The translations under genes were made by a program, and so were the position numbers. From NCBI RefSeq assembly GCF_963674925.1, contig NZ_OY771647.1:1503501-1567500 (forward strand): a DNA stretch of 64,000 nucleotides, given 5' to 3'. Shown here in pieces: positions 17,380 to 25,465 of this stretch; position 1 is the first letter of the stretch, and every line of letters begins with the position of its first letter. The stretch comes from an uncultured Draconibacterium sp. GTDB lineage: Bacteria > Bacteroidota > Bacteroidia > Bacteroidales > Prolixibacteraceae. Under the pieces are notes generated by a model that was given only the letters and a program-made list of their open reading frames with translations, ran no database searches and had not been told where the DNA came from.

Positions 17380-18024
17380 ATGAGGAAAAGTAAGAAGATT
17401 AAGTTAAAAGGACAAAATGCTTATGCTTTTGTTGTGGATGGTGATACTGAGGTATGGTATTTACAAATGTTGAAAAGAAATGAAAGAACCTTATCTGTTA
17501 ATATAGAACCAAAACTTCCCTCCAAGAAGAGTATTTCAGAACAATTTGAAATGGTTGAATCTCTAGCAGAAGATTACACAAAAGTTTTTTGGATTGTTGA
17601 TTATGACGTAATTATTAAAGAAACAAGAGAAGCCAAAAAAGGAGTAGAAACAGCAGAACAATTATTTATTCGCCTTAGAGATGCGGCAAACAAGATTGAA
17701 AATGTTGTTGTAATTGTCAATAATCCTTGCTTAGAGTTCTGGTTTTTATTGCATTTTGAAAGAACTTCAAAATTATTTACTGCCTGTAGTTCTTCTGAAA
17801 AGCAATTAAAGAAGTATTTGACAGACTATGAAAAGACAAAACAGTATTTCACAAAACAGGGTAGTGATATTTACTTAAAGTTAAAAGGACATATTAGCCA
17901 AGCTATTGATAATTCTAGCAAGCTAAATAGTTTTGATAAATACAGAACCAGTCAAGCATTTTGTGAGATGAATTTATTCTTTAATCTTTCAGAGATTAAG
18001 AACACTGTATGCGGCAAAAAGTAA
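17380..18024 (+). CDS. RloB-like protein, TOPRIM-type nuclease candidate
   Basis: 214 residues. The N-terminal motif VVDGDTEVWYL (Glu24), the FWIVDYD stretch with Asp74 and Asp76, and NNPCLEFWFLLHF (about 111-125) are the hallmarks of RloB proteins, which have a TOPRIM-like fold with an acidic metal site. In AbiL-like and other ATPase/TOPRIM defence systems such a protein is the effector. It is translationally linked to the ATPase. The C-terminal part is Lys-rich and helical. AT-rich like its partner. Identification as RloB is by motif; nuclease activity has not been shown by anything in the sequence itself. Confidence 0.8.
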   Translation: MRKSKKIKLKGQNAYAFVVDGDTEVWYLQMLKRNERTLSVNIEPKLPSKKSISEQFEMVESLAEDYTKVFWIVDYDVIIKETREAKKGVETAEQLFIRLRDAANKIENVVVIVNNPCLEFWFLLHFERTSKLFTACSSSEKQLKKYLTDYEKTKQYFTKQGSDIYLKLKGHISQAIDNSSKLNSFDKYRTSQAFCEMNLFFNLSEIKNTVCGKK

Positions 18025-18083
18025 AAAAAAGCCTACTGCTAATCGAGTAGCCCGCCCCGCCAGCAAACGCTAGCAGGGAGAGG

Positions 18084-18126
18084 CTCTCACACCACCGTAC
18101 GTACGGGTCTCGTATACGGCGGTTCG
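18084..18126 (-). ncRNA. Group II intron domain V
   Basis: The minus strand folds GAACCGCCGTA with TACGGTGGT around a short bulge and GAGACCCGTACG loop, the compact catalytic hairpin of group II introns, placed between the maturase stop codon and domain VI. Confidence 0.7.
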
Positions 18127-19497
18127 CTAAGTCATAGGAAACAACGGTGATTTTGGTTTCACCTCGTTGTAAAGATCCAGCAAAGGAACGTAACCCCGCA
18201 TTTTCAACCGATCAACAGTAATTGTAGTACCAAGAATTGGGCTTTGGGCAATAGCCCAGCCACCCATTCGCGAACGGCTCCATTGATAGGCTTTTCCCGG
18301 ATCGACGCCTAAACGAATCAGGTTTTTCCTTTTTCGTTCGGGTTTCTTCCAGTAATGCCAAATACAATATCGGAGGCGGTTGCGAAGCCACCCGTCAAGG
18401 TCAGCGAGTTTGATCTGTATACTTGCCAAACGGAAAGCATTGATCCAGCCGCGCTGAACCTCGTTAAGTTTTCCGATACGCTCGTCGAAACTCATTGGGG
18501 TGGTCTTGCGGGTGATGGTTTTCAGTTTGTACTTTAAACTGCTCCAGCTCTTTTCTGATACTACCAGTTGATACTTGCCGCGTTCACCTTTCCGGTAGGT
18601 TGGCACAAAGCCAAAACCGAGAAGGATAAAATGTACAGGACGACGGATACCGCTTTTCTCCCGGTTGATGGGCAACTTCAGTTTTCGTTTCAGAAAACGA
18701 TAGATGTTATTCCCAACTTTTCGGGCGGATGTTTTAGTTTTCAGATAAATACTAAAGTCATCAGCATAACGAACAAATCGAAAGCCTTGCCGTTCCAGTT
18801 CCCTGTCGAGTTCATGTAGCATGATGTTCGACAGTAACGGGCTCAGCGGGCTGCCCTGCGGTACGCCTTTGCGGCGTTTAACCAGTTTTCCCTTGATTTG
18901 AATCGGGGAACGCAGCCACTTGCGGATAAGACGCATCGTTTCGCGGCATTTGATTTTGCGGTAAAGCAGTTGCAGAAGGTAGCAGTGGTTTACTTCGTCG
19001 AAGAAAGTTTTCAGGTCGATATCGACGATATGCTGAAACCCCTCGTTGATGTAGCCCTTTGCCTTCAGTACTGCCTGTTGCACGCTCCGGTTGGGGCGGA
19101 ATCCAAAACTGGAATCCGAAAACTCATACTCGAAACGTGCCGTGATTACTTGTAAAACTGCCTGTTGTAACAGGCGATCGGTTACTGTAGGGATCCCCAG
19201 TAAACGGGTTTTCCCTTTTCCTTTCGGAATCTCTACTCCTAAAATGGCTTGTGGTAAATACTTCCCGCTTCGAACCTTAGCTGTTAGTTCTTTCTTGTCG
19301 ATAGCAAGTAAGTCTGACAAGCGGGTTACCGGCATACCGTCAACTCCTGCCGAACCGTGGTTCTGCCGGACTTTATACATTGCCTGTAACAGGTTTTTCC
19401 GCGTTAGAATTTGTTCAATCATCTCAGAATCATGCTTTGTTTCCCTGTTCCTCCTAATGCAGGGCTGGGAAATGCCTCCCTGCAACATTTGGAACAA
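18127..19497 (-). CDS. ltrA: Group II intron reverse transcriptase/maturase (LtrA-like)
   Basis: 456 residues; a start at Met26 (MIEQILTRKN, 19422) is also possible and closer to family length. Reverse transcriptase blocks: KGKTRLLGIPTVTDRLLQQA, SDSSFGFRPNRSVQQAV, DIDLKTFFDEVNH, GVPQGSPLSPLLSNIML and the catalytic FVRYADDF. The maturase (GIIM) domain follows: LNEVQRGWINAFRLA and LDGWLRNRLRYCIWHYWKKP. No C-terminal HNH endonuclease is present, as in group IIC and related introns. It promotes splicing and retromobility of the surrounding intron. Confidence 0.95.
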   Translation of the reverse strand: MFQMLQGGISQPCIRRNRETKHDSEMIEQILTRKNLLQAMYKVRQNHGSAGVDGMPVTRLSDLLAIDKKELTAKVRSGKYLPQAILGVEIPKGKGKTRLLGIPTVTDRLLQQAVLQVITARFEYEFSDSSFGFRPNRSVQQAVLKAKGYINEGFQHIVDIDLKTFFDEVNHCYLLQLLYRKIKCRETMRLIRKWLRSPIQIKGKLVKRRKGVPQGSPLSPLLSNIMLHELDRELERQGFRFVRYADDFSIYLKTKTSARKVGNNIYRFLKRKLKLPINREKSGIRRPVHFILLGFGFVPTYRKGERGKYQLVVSEKSWSSLKYKLKTITRKTTPMSFDERIGKLNEVQRGWINAFRLASIQIKLADLDGWLRNRLRYCIWHYWKKPERKRKNLIRLGVDPGKAYQWSRSRMGGWAIAQSPILGTTITVDRLKMRGYVPLLDLYNEVKPKSPLFPMT

Positions 19498-20102
19498 CTC
19501 ATGCGTTCAGCCCTTCAGTTCCTCTGTGAGGCCTCCGCCGTTTTCTGACAGCTCGTTTCCTGAACCTACTATGGCGTCTGCTGACTTCCTGACGGCCCGC
19601 CAGCTGGCGGACATCAGGATCTCCCCAGGTAAGAGCATCTTCCTTCCTCCAATCGCTGCGACATCTACTACCGAACATAACCGAAGTTTATAGGACGTTA
19701 CAATGATGTGCTTGCTTATCCATGTTTCGATAGCCTCATATGTCGTTTCTGTTCGTCAGTACCGGAGTTTGCCGGTTGGCTTCCTTCACTGCTGCAGTTA
19801 CCCGCAACCAGCTTGCCACTTGCTAATGCTTCCATCCGCCAGCTGGCGGATGGCACATAAGGGACTTACACCCTCTGGAAAATTCTCATGTACACTTTAA
19901 CGTTTAACAATAAAAATTTGTATTTTAAACATTTTTTCAGAGCTTACAGTAAAGTGTGCACATGCTCATGCTGGGCACACACACTTTGTATAAGTAATGG
20001 CAGGCAAAGAGCTAAATTTAAAGGTTTGTAGCCCGCTCAAACAGCGTAGCGGTTTGACAGGAAAGAAGCCCACAATCTGCCACTACTCATACAATTTACC
20101 GT

Positions 20103-21793
20103 CAGACTGTCTAAAAACCTAACCACAATTTGTTAAGAACTCCGCAGGTTGTTAACACCTTTGAACCCAGCGATTAAGTATCTTCAGGCATGAAGTATCT
20201 CAAAGGGCAAAACAGATCACAAATATCACTTTTCCCGGTGTCGCTCGACCAGGCCATAAATGCAGACAACGAAGTGCGCTTAATCGATGTTTTTGTTAAC
20301 AGTCTGAAGCTGGAAGAATTCGGATTCAGGGTTGACCATATTGAAAACGGGCGTCCTGCTTACCACCCAGCCGACTTGCTTAAACTTTACATTTATGGCT
20401 ATCTTAATCAGTTAAGGTCGTCGAGGAAACTGGAGAAGGAGTGCAAGCGAAACATTGAATTAATGTGGCTATTGAAAACGCTGCGTCCCGATCACAACAC
20501 TATCGCTAACTTCAGGCGCGATAACCCAAAGGCCATCAAAAAAGTATTCCGCGAAACCGTAAAGATTGCAACGTATTTTAACCTTATTGGCGGAACGCTG
20601 ATTGCAGGCGACAGTACAAAACTGCGTGCCCAGAACAGCAAAAAGAACAACTACAACCAAAAGAAAATAGACCGTCACCTGGAGTACATCGAAAACAAAC
20701 TGGCTGAATACAACAAAGCACTGGCCGAAAGCGATGGAGATAAAAAGCAGGAAATTGAAAACGAAATTGAAAAGCAAAACCAGCGAAAAGATGGCTATAA
20801 AAAGATTGAACAAGAGCTAAAAAAATCGGGGCAACGACAGATCTCAACTTCCGATCCCGACAGCCGTCACCAGATCACGCGCAACAACATTACCGAAGTA
20901 GCCTACTCGGCGCAAACTTCGGTCGATGCAAAAAACTACATCCCTATCGATTATAAAATAACCAATGCAAACGATAAAAAGGCAATGGGAACAATGCTCA
21001 GAAGAGCAAAGACAATACTTCGACACAACGATTTTACTGCCCTTTACGATAAAGGCTACCATACCGGAAGCGAACTGGCCATCGCCGATTCGCTCGGTAT
21101 TCCGGCAATTGTAGCCATTCCTCCGTTTTCAGGAGCCTCGCATGCTCCGGACCTTAGGTACGATGTGGAACATTTTGATTACGACCCGAAAACCGATACT
21201 TACACCTGTTTGCAGGGTCACACCCTAAGAACCACCGGCTACTGGCACCACGCAAAAAACGGTGCCGGAGAAACAGCCTATCGCTTCCGCAACTACACAA
21301 CACCTAAATGTAAAAGTTGTGAGGTCCGCCCGCTGTGCACAAAATCGGCTGCAAACGGCAAGCAAGTCAGGCGAAGCGAGTTTGCCGGCAATATTGAAAA
21401 CAACAAAAAACGCGTTCAGGAAAGCGAAAAACTGTACAAACGACGGCAGGCCATTGTGGAACACCCCTTCGGGACCATTAAACGTCAGTGGGGATTCAAT
21501 TATATTATCACCAAAAAGTACATGAAAAGAGCTGAAGCCGATTTTGGTTTTATAATGTCGGCATACAACCTCAGACGAATAATCAATATTGTGGGCATAA
21601 AAAAGTTAGAAAAATACATCACAAGTATTTTTTCTGTTTTATGTTCAATTTTTGATCTTTTAGAGCTATTTTTAAACCACAGAAACCGAATACAATACAA
21701 AACAATAAAAACCATCTGTTATGAAATCCGCATCCCTGGCCACTTAATAAAGCTCAATTTTAATGCCCCGGGAAAGGGTTTTTAGACAGACTG
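20103..21793 (+). mobile_element. IS1182-type insertion sequence, complete
   Basis: 1691-bp element bounded by 17-bp terminal inverted repeats: CAGACTGTCTAAAAACC at 20103-20119 and GGTTTTTAGACAGACTG at 21777-21793 (one mismatch). A 4-bp direct repeat CCGT flanks it (20099-20102 and 21794-21797), so both ends and the target duplication are intact. It inserted in the GTTAGC core of the attC-like site. Confidence 0.92.
20190..21785 (+). CDS. IS1182-family transposase
   Basis: 531-residue DDE transposase. The N-terminal DUF772-type domain (about 15-95: YHPADLLKLYIYGYLNQLRS) is followed by GGTLIAGDSTKLRAQ (first Asp), ALYDKGYHTGSE (second Asp) and a zinc-ribbon-like CKSCEVRPLCTKS insert. The third acidic residue is in RQAIVEHPFGTIKRQWGF (Glu). 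A Lys/Glu-rich coiled coil lies at about 160-220. The frame is open to the inverted repeat and the element looks able to move. Confidence 0.95.
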   Translation: MKYLKGQNRSQISLFPVSLDQAINADNEVRLIDVFVNSLKLEEFGFRVDHIENGRPAYHPADLLKLYIYGYLNQLRSSRKLEKECKRNIELMWLLKTLRPDHNTIANFRRDNPKAIKKVFRETVKIATYFNLIGGTLIAGDSTKLRAQNSKKNNYNQKKIDRHLEYIENKLAEYNKALAESDGDKKQEIENEIEKQNQRKDGYKKIEQELKKSGQRQISTSDPDSRHQITRNNITEVAYSAQTSVDAKNYIPIDYKITNANDKKAMGTMLRRAKTILRHNDFTALYDKGYHTGSELAIADSLGIPAIVAIPPFSGASHAPDLRYDVEHFDYDPKTDTYTCLQGHTLRTTGYWHHAKNGAGETAYRFRNYTTPKCKSCEVRPLCTKSAANGKQVRRSEFAGNIENNKKRVQESEKLYKRRQAIVEHPFGTIKRQWGFNYIITKKYMKRAEADFGFIMSAYNLRRIINIVGIKKLEKYITSIFSVLCSIFDLLELFLNHRNRIQYKTIKTICYEIRIPGHLIKLNFNAPGKGF

Positions 21794-21843
21794 CCGTTAG
21801 CGTGCATTTTGATAAGACAGTTCTCAATAAAACGTTTTCCAAA

Positions 21844-22224
21844 ATGAAAATATCAAAGACATTACAAATAGTTCTATTTTTTGCGATTGTCATTTGCTAT
21901 TATGTATTTATTGGAATGCCAAGTAATGAAAAAAAGGCATATGAACGGTATGTAAGAACATACCAATTGAAAATAGATAACAAAATTACGAATGTAAGAA
22001 CCAACAGGGGATTGACAATTCTAAGGTTTGATGGAATTGCCGAAGAAGTATTTGTTGAAAGTGCTTATAATTACAATCTTACTCCTTCATTCATTGGAGA
22101 CTTTGTAAAACAAGGAATGTGGGCATATAAAAGTAATAATTCGGACTCTTTATTTATCGGACTAACCAAACCAAATCGAAAAAATCTCTTTGTAATTGGG
22201 GACAGAAATTTGAATGAAGATTAA
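21844..22224 (+). CDS. Small membrane-anchored protein of unknown function (cassette gene)
   Basis: 126 residues from the preferred start MKISKTLQ; an upstream in-frame Met at 21763 lies inside the IS end and is not credible. One N-terminal hydrophobic helix (about 6-24) is followed by a soluble domain of about 100 residues (YNLTPSFIGDFVKQG, NNSDSLFIGLTKPN). I do not recognise the family. It is AT-rich, begins 40 bp after a GTTAGC core and ends 90 bp before the next GCTAAC core, so it is a single-gene cassette in the same orientation as the defence pair. Confidence 0.6.
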   Translation: MKISKTLQIVLFFAIVICYYVFIGMPSNEKKAYERYVRTYQLKIDNKITNVRTNRGLTILRFDGIAEEVFVESAYNYNLTPSFIGDFVKQGMWAYKSNNSDSLFIGLTKPNRKNLFVIGDRNLNED

Positions 22225-22313
22225 AAAACTAAAAGTGAAAATTTGAATCGACAGAAAAGATATGTAATTGACATGAAAGTACCGTTGAACAGAAGAAAAA
22301 ACTAAAAAACGAC

Positions 22314-22447
22314 ACGCTAACACAGTGCCATATTGCATAGCGGGGTTTGGTGGTGTGCGGGGCTGCGGCTCTCGCATCATCGTTCAGTCCTAGCGGACGT
22401 GAAAGCACTCCGAAATCCCCTACGCAACATACAATTTTTCGTTGCAT
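22314..22447. other. attC-like palindromic site behind the second cassette
   Basis: GCTAAC (22316-22321) begins a 130-bp imperfect palindrome that ends in CGTTGC (22440-22445). The arms include TATTGCATAGCGGGGTTT on the left and AAATCCCCTACGCAACATA on the right, which pair with few mismatches. A GC-rich central part (about 22358-22400) carries smaller hairpins. This is the size and form of a cassette recombination site; I see no gene in it. Confidence 0.55.
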
Positions 22448-22487
22448 ATCGAAAAACCTAAACACACAGCATAAAATCTGCAAACAA

Positions 22488-22814
22488 TCAGTTATGCAAT
22501 TCGTCAATAGAATTTTCAAAAAGGATTCCTCCTTTATACATTCCTTTGAGGACCGGATGAATTTCTTTACCAAGTTCAGTTAAGCTGTATTCAACGCGTG
22601 GAGGAACTTCAGGAAAAACAGTTCGGTTGATTAATCCATCCGATTCTAACTCTTTTAGCTGTTTCGTCAGCATTCGTTCGCTAATATCAGGCAAGAGTTT
22701 AACCAATTCGTTATACCTTTTATCTCCTTGAAAAAGGTGTAAAATGATCGTTCCTTTTCGTTTTCCTTTAACTACATTTATAAATGTATCAATCGGGCAA
22801 TAACTTTTTTCCAT
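22488..22814 (-). CDS. HxlR-family transcriptional regulator
   Basis: 108-residue winged-helix protein with the HxlR pattern: CPIDTFINVVKGKRKGTIIL, then RYNELVKLLPDISERMLTKQLKELESDGLI (the helix-turn-helix, about 32-62) and PRVEYSLTELG (the wing). Cys6 is at the position that senses electrophiles or oxidants in several family members. It is divergent from the YhdH-type oxidoreductase at 22952 and probably controls it, the usual pairing for this family. Confidence 0.9.
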   Translation of the reverse strand: MEKSYCPIDTFINVVKGKRKGTIILHLFQGDKRYNELVKLLPDISERMLTKQLKELESDGLINRTVFPEVPPRVEYSLTELGKEIHPVLKGMYKGGILFENSIDELHN

Positions 22815-22916
22815 TTTTTTTCTTCCCTCAAAGTCCTTAAAATACTAAAAGCAGAAATAAATGTTCGTATCCCAACCAAAGGTAAGTTCTTGGCAGACAA
22901 AATATTTATCCTGACA

Positions 22917-22926
22917 TTTGTACAAA
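22917..22926. promoter_or_regulatory. Possible operator between HxlR gene and oxidoreductase
   Basis: TTTGTACAAA is a perfect 10-bp palindrome, 26 bp before the oxidoreductase start. It overlaps GACATTTG, a near -7 box for the plus strand, and TATCTTTG, a perfect -7 box on the minus strand. A repressor binding here would control both directions. Binding is inference. Confidence 0.35.
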
Positions 22927-22951
22927 GATAATTGAAATTAAAAGACAAAAG

Positions 22952-23953
22952 ATGGTACAAAATAGTTCAACATTTAAGGCATTTCGAATTGAAGAGATTG
23001 ATGGGATTTATCAGGGCTCTGTTCAAGAAATGGAATTTGGTACATTAAACAAAAATGAGGTATTAGTAAAAGTGCACTACAGCTCATTGAATTATAAAGA
23101 TGCATTATCGGCATCGGGAAATAAAGGAGTAACGAGATCTTATCCGCACACACCGGGAATTGACGCTGTTGGAACAATAGAAAAATCGAACAGTGATTTA
23201 TTTGCTATTGGAGAAAACGTAATTGTAACCAGTTACGATTTAGGCATGAATACCGACGGTGGATTTGCTGAGTATATCCAGGTTCCGGCGGAATGGGCCG
23301 TAAAATTGCCTGAAAAAATGGCGATGAAAGAGGCAATGATATATGGTACCGCGGGATTAACAGCGGGAATGTCAGTGTTAAGACTTACGGAATTGATAAA
23401 GCCTGAGGATGGAAAAATTGCGGTTTCGGGTGCAACAGGTGGAGTTGGTGCATTAAGCGTTTCTATCTTAAGCAAACTGGGTTATTCTGTGCTTGCAATA
23501 ACCGGTAAGGAAACTGAGCGGGATTATTTAATTCATCTTGGAGCTGAGGAAGTGCTATTACGCAGCGAGGTTGAAAATTTTGCCCAAAAGCCATTGTTAA
23601 AACCTCTGTTTGCGGGGGCTATTGATACTGTTGGTGGTGTAATACTCGAAAATATAATTAAATCGACAAATGCCATAGGTGTTGTAACTTGCTGTGGAAA
23701 CGTTGCATCTCCAAAACTTGATTTGACCGTTTTTCCCTTTATCCTGAGAGGTGTTACACTCATTGGAATCGATTCGCAGAACTATCCAATGAAATACAGA
23801 AAAACAGTGTGGAATAAGTTAGCTGATGAATGGAAGCCGGAACAATTGGACTATACCTGCAATGAAATTAAACTGGAGGAGGTAGCGCAAAAAATTGAAT
23901 TAATGCTTCAGGGAAAATTAAAAGGAAGAACAGTATTGACTTTGGCTGAATAA
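22952..23953 (+). CDS. YhdH/YhfP-family quinone oxidoreductase (acrylyl-CoA reductase-like)
   Basis: 333-residue medium-chain dehydrogenase/reductase without the zinc site. The N-terminal catalytic domain contains SSLNYKDALSASGNKGVTRS and HTPGIDAVGTI. The Rossmann domain has VSGATGGVGALSVSILSKLG (about 149-168), which binds NADPH. GIDSQNYPMKYRKTVW near the C-terminus is typical of the YhdH group. It probably reduces activated double bonds or quinones in the cytoplasm. The divergent HxlR regulator suggests induction by electrophilic stress. Confidence 0.9.
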   Translation: MVQNSSTFKAFRIEEIDGIYQGSVQEMEFGTLNKNEVLVKVHYSSLNYKDALSASGNKGVTRSYPHTPGIDAVGTIEKSNSDLFAIGENVIVTSYDLGMNTDGGFAEYIQVPAEWAVKLPEKMAMKEAMIYGTAGLTAGMSVLRLTELIKPEDGKIAVSGATGGVGALSVSILSKLGYSVLAITGKETERDYLIHLGAEEVLLRSEVENFAQKPLLKPLFAGAIDTVGGVILENIIKSTNAIGVVTCCGNVASPKLDLTVFPFILRGVTLIGIDSQNYPMKYRKTVWNKLADEWKPEQLDYTCNEIKLEEVAQKIELMLQGKLKGRTVLTLAE

Positions 23954-24134
23954 ATCCGCAACACAACAATGTGTTGAAAACACAGGTGGTTCAGTGTAAA
24001 CTAACCGGTAAGTGCTTCGAAATCACTTATGTTTCTTATACATATCGTAAACATCCGGTAATTCTAACAGATTGTAATTAAATCTGGTATTAGAAAATAA
24101 AGCCCGATCCTGTTCCTTGTCGCAGATAGCAATA

Positions 24135-24179
24135 GTCCGGGGCTGTATACATTACGTTTATACAGCCCCGGACTTTTTT
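24135..24179 (+). terminator. Strong Rho-independent terminator
   Basis: Perfect 15-bp stem (GTCCGGGGCTGTATA with TATACAGCCCCGGAC, 9-nt loop) followed by TTTTTT. It isolates the oxidoreductase from the phosphate operon. Between 23954 and 24134 I see no gene. Confidence 0.88.
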
Positions 24180-24342
24180 GTACCCTAAGCCCATTTGCCT
24201 GCCGCAAAACAAAGCTTCCATCTATAATTTCTATTCCCCAAAGAAAAAAGCATGTTACAGTTTTGTAATTTTAGTATTGCAATAAACCAGGTGTTGGTAT
24301 ACAGCGATTTACGGTGTGTTGCACGAAATAAATTAATCGTTT

Positions 24343-24388
24343 TGTAATATTATTGTAATTCACATGTAATAGCGTTGCTACACTTTTG
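24343..24388 (+). promoter_or_regulatory. Pho-box array and -7 element of the porin-pst operon
   Basis: Three perfect TGTAAT hexamers start at 24343, 24354 and 24365, exactly 11 bp apart, with a weaker ATTAAT at 24332. The last begins 16 bp before CACTTTTG (24381-24388), one mismatch from TAnnTTTG, about 43 bp before the porin start. This is the clearest of four such arrays in the window. Confidence 0.8.
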
Positions 24389-24430
24389 CCTTCGTAAAAA
24401 AACAGACAAAATTCAATCTTAAGTTATAAA

Positions 24431-25420
24431 ATGAAAAAAATGTTTTTGCTGTTATTTTTGATTCCAGGAATCGTAATAACAGGATTTAGTCAGGAAAAAA
24501 CCGAAGAGTTTAAACCAAATGGGAAACCACTAGCGTTGATTTTTACCAATTTTCATACAGCTTTTTCCGATGGCGAATCTGCCTCAGAGTTCGAAAATAC
24601 CCGTGCTTATTTAGGTTACGAGTACAACTTTAGCCAGGATTTTTACGCCAAAGTTGTTTTTGATGTGGGCGATCCGAACGATGGCGGAGGCCACCAGTTG
24701 TCGGCATTTCTTAAAAATGCTTACGTGCAATATTCAAAAGACAATTTGAAAGCCTACTTCGGAATGATTGCAACCACCCAGTTCAAGGCATCTGAAAAAT
24801 TATGGGGAAACCGTTATATGATGAAATCGTACCAGGATGAGTATAAATTCAACTCAAGTGCCGACCTTGGTTTTAACATCGATTACAAATTTGCCGATTT
24901 TATCAGTGCCGATTTTTCGGTGATCAACGGCGAAGGTTACAAAAAAGTTCAGAGTGATGAATTGTTGCGCTACGGAGCGGGTACAACCATTAAACCGGTT
25001 AAAAATGTACTGGCAAGAGTATTTGTCGATCAAACCGGCGACGAGGTAAAACAAAAGTCGCTGGCTACACTGTTGGCTTACACCAACGGAAAATTCACAT
25101 TGGCCGGAGAGTATAACTACCAATCGAACTACAAAATGGTAGATGGTCAGAATCATTACGGAACATCATTCTACAGCTGGTACAAACCAAACAGCAGCTG
25201 GAAACTGTTTGCCCGTTACGATGATCTGAACTCGGATAAACTTGAAGGTGAGTCAGAGCCATGGAACATCAATAAAGATGGTCAGTTAATGATTGCAGGA
25301 GTGGAGTATTCTCCTGTTAAAGGCCTGAAATTTACACCAAACGTGCGCTTCTTTAACCCTGACAAGGTGGATGCAGAGAACATTACATTCCTGTATTTAA
25401 GTGCTGAGTTTAAATTTTAA
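24431..25420 (+). CDS. Outer-membrane porin-like protein of the phosphate operon
   Basis: 329 residues. Signal peptide of about 20 residues (LLFLIPGIVITGFSQ). The mature part alternates short hydrophobic strands with turns (YEYNFSQDFYAKVVFDVG, KLFARYDDLNSD) and ends in Phe (LYLSAEFKF), as outer-membrane beta-barrels do. Length fits a 16-strand porin-like barrel. Lying first behind the Pho box and 45 bp before pstS, it probably lets phosphate into the periplasm, like the OprP/OprO porins of other bacteria; sequence relationship to those is not claimed. Confidence 0.75.
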   Translation: MKKMFLLLFLIPGIVITGFSQEKTEEFKPNGKPLALIFTNFHTAFSDGESASEFENTRAYLGYEYNFSQDFYAKVVFDVGDPNDGGGHQLSAFLKNAYVQYSKDNLKAYFGMIATTQFKASEKLWGNRYMMKSYQDEYKFNSSADLGFNIDYKFADFISADFSVINGEGYKKVQSDELLRYGAGTTIKPVKNVLARVFVDQTGDEVKQKSLATLLAYTNGKFTLAGEYNYQSNYKMVDGQNHYGTSFYSWYKPNSSWKLFARYDDLNSDKLEGESEPWNINKDGQLMIAGVEYSPVKGLKFTPNVRFFNPDKVDAENITFLYLSAEFKF

Positions 25421-25465
25421 TCAGCCACAGAAAAACAGAGAACAGAAAATTATAAATAAATAGAA

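Larger units (their letters stand above)
18042..19980 (-). mobile_element. Group II intron with maturase ORF
   Basis: Minus-strand ribozyme of about 1.94 kb. The 5' end is GTGTGCCCAGCATGAGCATG from 19980 (a start 2 bp further out is possible). AGGGTGTAAGTCCCTTATG at about 19870-19852 is typical of domain I. Domain V/VI follow the ORF: GAACCGCCGTATACG and GGTGGTGTGAGAG (about 18126-18083), ending in CTACTCGAT at 18042. The insertion splits GTTAGC as GT/TAGC (exons AAGTGT and TAGCAG), which fits the TTGT/T target of attC-invading group IIC introns. Two CCGCCAGCTGGCGG palindromes lie inside the 5' RNA part (19597-19610 and within 19832-19853). Confidence 0.85.
18027..21808. other. attC-like recombination site split by an intron and an IS element
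   Basis: Removing the intron (18042-19980) and the IS with one target copy joins GCTA (to 18041) to ACAC (from 19981) and TTTACCGT to TAGCG (21798 on). The result is a roughly 135-bp imperfect palindrome. Left arm: GCTAACAC then TTGTATAAGTAATGGCAG (19986-20003). Right arm, reverse-complemented: GCTAACGG then TTGTATGAGTAGTGGCAG (20094-20077), matching at 16 of 18 positions. The ends GCTAAC and GTTAGC correspond to the R'' and R' cores of integron attC sites. No integron integrase is in the window. Confidence 0.6.

Noticed and set aside
21763..21843. Upstream start of the second cassette gene within the IS end
   Set aside because: The IS is a later insertion, so the codons before 21844 cannot be part of the original gene.
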